From the NCBI GenBank assembly GCA_964580455.1, contig CAZOKO010000100.1:1-9468 (forward strand): 9,468 nt of DNA, in the 5' to 3' direction. Below, in pieces: positions 5,590 through 9,468 of this stretch. Positions within the stretch are counted from its first letter, which is position 1. The number at the start of each line of letters is the position of its first letter. A program made the position numbers and the translations under genes. The notes below the pieces were generated by a model, which made no database searches, was not told the origin of the DNA, and saw only the letters and a list, made by a program, of their open reading frames with translations. The stretch is from CAZOKO01 sp964580455 (GTDB taxonomy: Bacteria > Desulfobacterota > WTBG01).

Positions 5590-5613
5590 GAAACACACTT
5601 TATCTTGTGTTTC
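5590..5613 (+). terminator. Weak terminator-like hairpin after the hydrolase gene
   Basis: GAAACACA (5590-5597) and TGTGTTTC (5606-5613) form an eight-pair stem with an eight-base loop, followed by TATTTG rather than a clean T run. The stem is AT-rich. It could end the 3275-5494 transcript, but termination would be modest. Confidence 0.35.
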
Positions 5614-5630
5614 TATTTGTCCATAAAAAA

Positions 5631-5706
5631 GTCGGGGAACAGAGTGGCATTGCTACCACTCCGTCGCCTCAGAACCCGTGCATGATAGTTTCCCATCACA
5701 CGGCTC
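5631..5706 (-). mobile_element. Group II intron 3' remnant (domains V and VI), distinct from the intact intron
   Basis: On the minus strand GAGCCGTGTGATGGGAAACT begins at 5706 and continues to a closing GGGTTC at 5672, forming a domain V-type hairpin with the AGC triad, a GGGAAAC tip and a 3' strand pairing back to the start. It is followed by a domain VI-like stem, CGGAGTGG with CCACTCTG, and a CCCGAC end at 5631. The sequence differs clearly from domain V of the intact intron (194-226). No maturase or domain I is found upstream on that strand (5707-5880), so this is a truncated relic or a very degraded copy. Confidence 0.65.
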
Positions 5707-5877
5707 AAGCACTCCAAAAGCCCATCTTTGCATGATTAATAAACAATAAATTCGATCTGTTGGCGAGCAAAGAAGTTTGCAAGCAGTGTTTAGCAAATCC
5801 CTACATTTTAGTACTACAATATCCTGTATCTGAATCCCATATAATTGACCCCAAAAGACCACCTAAATTCTTAAATC
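5707..5877. other. Non-coding DNA beside the intron remnant
   Basis: No convincing gene. A minus-strand open frame of 69 codons (5862-5653) crosses into domain V and looks like read-through of intron debris. Reverse transcriptase motifs are absent, so the missing body of the remnant intron is not here. Confidence 0.5.
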
Positions 5878-5905
5878 TTGACAATTTCTCCAGCTAACAT
5901 ATAGT
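5878..5905 (+). promoter_or_regulatory. Strong sigma-70 type promoter for the CFI-protein/AOR gene group
   Basis: Perfect TTGACA (5878-5883), a 16-bp spacer and TATAGT (5900-5905, five of six). It is the best promoter match in the window. Transcription would begin near 5912 and reach the exported hydrolase at 6170 after a long untranslated leader. Confidence 0.65.
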
Positions 5906-5911
5906 TAAAGT

Positions 5912-6169
5912 GTTACAGCACCGTCGGGAAATCAGGCGGAAACAGAGAAAACAAACTTCAACCTGTAGCATTGGAAGAAACCGGTCTACTTGACTCAAAT
6001 GGATTTGAATTGTGATACAGACTCGCCCCGTTAGATAGATAATTGTCTGGTAAGATGAAGCCTGTGTAAAACTAGTAAGAGTGCCAAATCTATTCTCAAA
6101 TAGAGTCATCGAGGAGTTGCAGAAAAGGCAAGCAACTTTTTCAAAACTACCTAAAAAGAAGGTGTTTTC
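5912..6169 (+). ncRNA. About 258-nt untranslated leader, possibly regulatory
   Basis: This stretch has no convincing reading frame on the plus strand. It holds TCAAAT-GG-ATTTGA (5995-6008), a tight hairpin TCTATT-CTCA-AATAGA (6089-6104) and a terminator-like hairpin (6115-6141), then the ribosome binding site AAGAAGG (6156-6162). Length, structure and a terminator just before the coding region fit an attenuator or riboswitch. I could not match it to a known class: the conserved cores of the Moco and cobalamin motifs are not evident. Confidence 0.35.
6115..6141 (+). terminator. Attenuator-like hairpin with T run
   Basis: AGTTGC (6115-6120) pairs with GCAACT (6132-6137) around an 11-base loop, followed by TTTTT (6137-6141). 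It lies 28 bases before the ATG of the exported hydrolase and downstream of its promoter, so it would act within the leader, not end an upstream gene. The six-pair stem is short. Confidence 0.4.
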
Positions 6170-7186
6170 ATGAGGATGCAAAAGCTGAAGGTTGTCTTAT
6201 TAATATTTTTAGTCGTTTCCCTCTGTGTCAGTGGAAATACAGCGGCAGATGATCTTCCTGATAGCTGGCCTCCTTTACCGGAAGCATTAGCTGCCATGGA
6301 ATCAGATAATAGTGTTACAGTAAAAACAGTTGAAGTGGGAGAGTGGGAAGAAGGTTCAAACTACTACTATGCCTTTGAGCCAAAAAGGGCAGATCCAAAG
6401 GTAGGGTTTATAATATACCCCGGAGGGTTAGTTGATCCTAAAGCCTATGCCCCCCCTGCCCATGCAATTGCAGCAGCAGGATATTTAACTGTCATTGTTA
6501 AGATGAAGAACGATCTCGCAATTTCTGGCTATAAAAAAGCAAATGAAGTAATAAGTGACTATACCGGGATTGAAAAATGGATTATAGGAGGCCATTCTTT
6601 GGGGGGGTCCTTTGCATGTGCTTATGCACATGAGTTTTCTGATAAGCTTGATGCTGTGGTTTTATGGGCATCTTGGCCATCTGAAAATTTCAGGCTTGAT
6701 GATACAGATCTAAAGGCCATTTCAATCTACGGGACAAACGATGGGCACCCTGATGAAATTGAAGCAGGAGCAGTGCATCTTCCTGCAGATGCACAATTTA
6801 TAAAAATCGAAGGCGGTAACCATACCCAGTTTGGCTGGTATGATACTTCTCCCTATCCTCAACAACCTGGTGATAACCCTGCCGACATTTCAAGAGAAGA
6901 ACAGCAGGAAATAATCATACAATCTACAGTAGATTTTCTTGAGCAGTTTGATATATCGTCATTACCAATTTGCACGGCGGAGAAAATCTATGGTGTATAT
7001 TCAGAAGAAACAGAACATTTAAGATTTTTCCGAGATAATGTGCTAAGCAAAACACAAGAAGGGAGGGAGTTGATAAGGTTGTATTATAAATGGAGCCCTG
7101 CAATAGTAAAAGCAACGGGGGAGGATGAAGAGCTTAAAGAACAAATGAAGGAATTGATTGATGGGATTTTGCCAGTGACTAGATGA
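6170..7186 (+). CDS. Exported alpha/beta hydrolase with degenerate CFI-box-like C-terminus
   Basis: A 338-residue secreted enzyme. Residues 1-26 form a Sec signal peptide: basic MRMQKLK, a hydrophobic core VVLLIFLVVSLCV, and a likely cut near TAA-DD. There is no proper lipobox, because the residue before Cys is Leu. The hydrolase domain has YPGG near residue 82, GGHSLGG with nucleophile Ser143, Asp191 in YGTNDGHP and His218 in GGNHTQFGW, a complete triad resembling the Abhydrolase_5 group. Residues 268-338 start at Cys268 and read YG, LRFFRDNVLSKTQEGREL, LYYKWSPAIV, matching the CFI-box region of the next gene but without its transmembrane segment. The ribosome binding site AAGAAGG is seven bases before the ATG. 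It heads a group with the propeller gene and an AOR. Substrate unknown. Confidence 0.8.
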   Translation: MRMQKLKVVLLIFLVVSLCVSGNTAADDLPDSWPPLPEALAAMESDNSVTVKTVEVGEWEEGSNYYYAFEPKRADPKVGFIIYPGGLVDPKAYAPPAHAIAAAGYLTVIVKMKNDLAISGYKKANEVISDYTGIEKWIIGGHSLGGSFACAYAHEFSDKLDAVVLWASWPSENFRLDDTDLKAISIYGTNDGHPDEIEAGAVHLPADAQFIKIEGGNHTQFGWYDTSPYPQQPGDNPADISREEQQEIIIQSTVDFLEQFDISSLPICTAEKIYGVYSEETEHLRFFRDNVLSKTQEGRELIRLYYKWSPAIVKATGEDEELKEQMKELIDGILPVTR

Positions 7187-7216
7187 TTAGCAAAATTTAC
7201 CAGCCTCACAGTAGCT

Positions 7217-7262
7217 GCAGGTGTGCTGGCACCTGCTCACAGTCATATGAGTGTGAGCAGGT
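7217..7262 (+). promoter_or_regulatory. Two mutually exclusive hairpins between the exported hydrolase and the propeller gene
   Basis: Hairpin A pairs GCAGGTG (7217-7223) with CACCTGC (7230-7236). Hairpin B pairs ACCTGCTCACA (7231-7241) with TGTGAGCAGGT (7252-7262), eleven perfect pairs around a ten-base loop. They share 7231-7236 and cannot form together. B has no T run after it, so it is not an ordinary terminator. It ends eight bases before GGGGAGGTG, the ribosome binding site of the next gene. It may set relative expression, protect or process the mRNA, or be a mobile palindromic repeat. Confidence 0.5.
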
Positions 7263-7283
7263 AATTCAAGGGGAGGTGTCAAA

Positions 7284-9350
7284 ATGAGTAAAAGATTATT
7301 AAGGAAACTGGGCTTGGTGATTTTTATTCTTGTTCCACTGCTTGTAGGGACTAATGGTACTGCCCCCGCATGGGAAATACCAGAGGGATTGGGAAATGTT
7401 CCAGGTGAGGATGGATCAGTATGGGAAAGGGTAAATCAACCGGGATTTGGCAGTGATTATAATATGTCGGTGGTAGCAATGGCAGAGTACGGGGAACGTT
7501 TGTATGCCATGACCAGAAATGAGGTTGAAGGGGCCGAGGTATGGATGACTTCTGGTACCGGATGGGAGCAGGTACTCTTCCCTGACAGTGAGACTAATGG
7601 CATCTATGGCAATACCTGGATCAATAATGTATGGGGAGCCATGAAGGTCTTTCAGGGTAAACTCTATTTCGGCTTTTCTTCCGGTTTGCAGGGATCGGTA
7701 CTTAAATCAACCGGCTGTGAGATTTGGAGATATGATGGAGAAAATTGGGAAGAGGTTATCTCTGATAAAAAGGATACGGAAGAATCAGGAACCATCACAG
7801 CGATTTCTGGGTGCGAAGAAGACGATGGTGATATTACTGCCCAGATTACTGATAATACCAAGTCCTGGACAGAGGATGAGTGGGCTGGGGAGGTACTGCA
7901 GATTACCTCAGGGGATGGAAAATACAGGCGGTTTGATATCATAAGCAATACAGCAGATACTCTTATAATTCAGCAAAACGAATTTGCTGGTGATGGGGGA
8001 ACTGAGTATACCGTCTGTGACATCAAACATTATAATAATCCTTATCCCCCCTATGAATATGATCTGGGTGCAGTTGAGGTAGGGGACAGCTATGAGATTG
8101 GTACTGGTAATGACGAAAATGGTTTTGGTAATTACTGGAACAAGACCATTACCAAAATGTATATATCTAACAATAAGCTCTATGTAAGCACTGGTCTCAA
8201 CTATGATTATGGAGCCCAGGTCTGGTACACGGAAGACGGGGATAACTGGACGGTAACAGAGCCTGCCAACAGTTTTGGTAATTACCACACGGATCCCAAC
8301 TACCCTGACTCTCAAAAACCCGTGAGTACCAGCATTGCCAGTTTGTGTGCGTCTTCGGTATCAGGCTCTGAGGTGCTCTATGCAGGGGGGGCCGGCTCAT
8401 CGGGGAGTGCGGGGATGTGTGCCCGTATGGCAAAGCTTACCGCTACGGGATGGGAACTTATCGTTGATGCAAATGTGGATGACAATGACACCGGCACCAA
8501 TGAAAACGGTTTTGGTGATGGGATGGAATGTACTCTGCAGAGTGGGAATTTCTTGCCCTGGTGCCTTACCTCCTTTGACAACAAGCTCATTGCGGGAATT
8601 CAATCTTTGGGAGGGGCACGGGTGCTCTACAGTCTTAACGGCAGTTCAGAAGACAAAAGTTGGTTTTACAGTGTGGGTGGTGATGGTACACTGCCTGAAG
8701 GTTTTGATGGGGAAATGAACGGTGGAATAGGCACCATTTATCAGAATGTAGCAGTAAACCTTTTTCCGTTTGGTGACTGTCTCTATGCTGGCCTGGTAGC
8801 TACCTATGCGCCTGCTATGGGGGCGACGGAAGAGTACCTTACTGGTTCCCATATCTGGAAGAGCAGTGATGGCATGACCTGGCAGCAGGTTACCGGTGAC
8901 GGCTTTGGTGATGATTATATCGTAGGCTTTGAGGGATTCACAACCTTTGCTGACACACTCTATCTTTCTGGCAGCAAGGGTGCAAGTTCCTCTACCGAAG
9001 GTTTGGGAGGTGCAAAGATATTCAGATTGGTTCCTGAGAATTGCTTTATAGCCACGGCTTCCTATGGAAGTCCTCTGGCGGATGATGTAATGATTTTGAG
9101 GAAGTTCAGGGACGATTTTCTCTTGAAAAGTAGTGTCGGCAGAGTATTGGTGAAGGGGTATTACGGCTTTTCTCCACCTTTGGCGGAGTATATTTCAAAG
9201 CATAGGATACCTAGAATAGCTACCCGGATAGCCCTATCTCCCATAGTCTATGCACTGAAGTATCCATTAGTTGCAATGCTGGTGTTTATGATAAGTGGGA
9301 TGGTGGTTGCAAAGAGATTAAGATGTTCGAAAAGAAGAATTTTGACTTAG
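7284..9350 (+). CDS. Exported beta-propeller-like protein with CFI-box C-terminal anchor
   Basis: A 688-residue protein with a signal peptide (MSKRLLRK, hydrophobic stretch to about residue 28, APA-WE). The body repeats short units of the form LY-xxx-GxEVWxxxDGxxWxxV, often beside NGFGN or DGFGD, for example near residues 50-110, 270-340 and 490-560, as in propellers built from four-stranded blades. An extra stretch, about 167-246, contains ITDNTKSWTEDEWAGEVLQI and looks like an inserted beta domain. The C-terminus from Cys587 is CFIATASYGS, LRKFRDDFLL, GYYGFSPPLAEYI, then a membrane segment (about 661-681) and a basic end, the CFI-box-CTERM arrangement. It is thus likely held at the cell surface or membrane. 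The ribosome binding site GGGGAGGTG is well placed. It ends 35 bp before an AOR start. Binding partner and role unknown. Confidence 0.75.
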   Translation: MSKRLLRKLGLVIFILVPLLVGTNGTAPAWEIPEGLGNVPGEDGSVWERVNQPGFGSDYNMSVVAMAEYGERLYAMTRNEVEGAEVWMTSGTGWEQVLFPDSETNGIYGNTWINNVWGAMKVFQGKLYFGFSSGLQGSVLKSTGCEIWRYDGENWEEVISDKKDTEESGTITAISGCEEDDGDITAQITDNTKSWTEDEWAGEVLQITSGDGKYRRFDIISNTADTLIIQQNEFAGDGGTEYTVCDIKHYNNPYPPYEYDLGAVEVGDSYEIGTGNDENGFGNYWNKTITKMYISNNKLYVSTGLNYDYGAQVWYTEDGDNWTVTEPANSFGNYHTDPNYPDSQKPVSTSIASLCASSVSGSEVLYAGGAGSSGSAGMCARMAKLTATGWELIVDANVDDNDTGTNENGFGDGMECTLQSGNFLPWCLTSFDNKLIAGIQSLGGARVLYSLNGSSEDKSWFYSVGGDGTLPEGFDGEMNGGIGTIYQNVAVNLFPFGDCLYAGLVATYAPAMGATEEYLTGSHIWKSSDGMTWQQVTGDGFGDDYIVGFEGFTTFADTLYLSGSKGASSSTEGLGGAKIFRLVPENCFIATASYGSPLADDVMILRKFRDDFLLKSSVGRVLVKGYYGFSPPLAEYISKHRIPRIATRIALSPIVYALKYPLVAMLVFMISGMVVAKRLRCSKRRILT

Positions 9351-9385
9351 TTATTTGCTGACTTAGAGATGCCTTGGAGATCTGG

Positions 9386-9468
9386 ATGGGTAAAATACTA
9401 CAGGTTGATCTTACAAATTCAAAATTATGGGATGAAGAGCTTTCAGATGAGCTCATTAATGGCTATAT
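9386..9468 (+). CDS. Aldehyde:ferredoxin oxidoreductase family protein, N-terminus only (runs off right edge)
   Basis: The frame reads MGKILQVDLTNSKLWDEELSDELINGY and is open to the edge, matching the MGKIL-x-VDLT start common in AOR proteins. GGAG at 9376-9379 gives a modest ribosome binding site. Compared with the left AOR it lacks the leader before GW, and it differs as GKILQVDLT against GRILQVDLS; its final 55 bases are identical to the left copy. It begins 35 bp after the propeller gene in the same direction, so it is probably in its operon. The start is inferred from family alignment; an in-frame TGA at 9359-9361 limits any extension. Confidence 0.7.
   Translation, partial: MGKILQVDLTNSKLWDEELSDELINGY
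9414..9468. repeat. Terminal inverted repeat, right copy (partner 1-55)
   Basis: Exact reverse complement of positions 1-55. It lies inside the 5' coding part of the second AOR-type gene, which runs off the right edge. Just upstream the two genes differ at both synonymous and replacement sites (GKILQVDLTN here, GRILQVDLSN on the left), so they are diverged paralogs that share at least 55 identical bases. Confidence 0.95.

Noticed and set aside
5653..5862. Minus-strand 69-codon frame
   Set aside because: Reads through a group II intron domain V; its C-terminus is simply translated ribozyme.
5912..6169. Moco (molybdenum cofactor) or cobalamin riboswitch in the leader
   Set aside because: The conserved cores of these classes were not found by eye; kept only as an unclassified leader.
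5894..6181. Minus-strand 95-codon frame, Cys- and Phe-rich
   Set aside because: Opposite a promoter and leader, no ribosome site, composition unlike the neighbouring genes.
6215..6250. Lipoprotein signal (SLC) in the exported hydrolase
   Set aside because: The position before Cys is Leu, not Gly/Ala/Ser, so the lipobox rule fails; ordinary Sec signal preferred.
7664..8315. Antisense frames within the propeller gene
   Set aside because: Long sense frame with repeats and signal peptide explains the region; antisense frames are shadows.
1..9468. CRISPR array, tRNA or rRNA genes
   Set aside because: No regularly spaced direct repeats, no cloverleaf-like sequences and no rRNA signatures were seen on either strand.

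Overview
The window looks like accessory DNA from an anaerobic, moderately AT-rich bacterium with ordinary Shine-Dalgarno signals. Two genes begin like tungsten/molybdenum aldehyde:ferredoxin oxidoreductases (AOR). There is also a two-cluster ferredoxin fusion, and two exported proteins with CFI-box-type C-termini. A Desulfobacterota-like (deltaproteobacterial) source is my guess; no rRNA or marker gene tests it.

Layout. (1) Positions 1-2079, minus strand: the start of an AOR-family gene is split by a complete 1,940-nt group II intron (2064 down to 125) carrying a reverse transcriptase/maturase. The 5' exon contributes only ATG-A (2068-2065). Splicing would restore an AOR N-terminus read to the window edge. 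The last intron domain also carries its own ribosome binding site and ATG, in frame with the same AOR. (2) Positions 2150-2737, minus: a MarR-type repressor lies directly upstream of that AOR, with a good sigma-70 promoter and an overlapping 8+4+8 operator. (3) Positions 2738-3339: an intergenic stretch with a 107-bp MITE-like element and a possible coding relic. (4) Positions 3275-5494, plus: a promoter, an internally deleted flavin-reductase remnant, a ferredoxin protein whose C-terminal part resembles the ferredoxin-dependent bilin reductase / red chlorophyll catabolite reductase superfamily, and an alpha/beta hydrolase. (5) Positions 5495-6169: a 3' remnant (domains V-VI) of a second, different group II intron on the minus strand, then a strong promoter and a roughly 258-nt leader ending in a terminator-like hairpin. 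(6) Positions 6170-9468, plus: a secreted alpha/beta hydrolase, a secreted beta-propeller-like protein with a CFI-box and membrane anchor, and the first codons of a second AOR.

The two AOR starts face outwards. Positions 1-55 and 9414-9468 are perfect reverse complements, and upstream the two sequences diverge while encoding similar protein. Exactly 55 nt of identity at both ends is what a de Bruijn-graph assembler using k = 55 leaves when both contig ends enter the same repeat. The simplest reading is a whole contig lying between two inverted, closely related AOR copies.

How the parts may work together (inference): each AOR has its own accessory set, MarR on the left and two exported CFI-type proteins on the right. 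The central ferredoxin fusion plus hydrolase could be a separate low-potential redox unit. The most novel points are the intron at the AOR start codon with its built-in alternative start, and the ferredoxin-bilin-reductase-like fusion.
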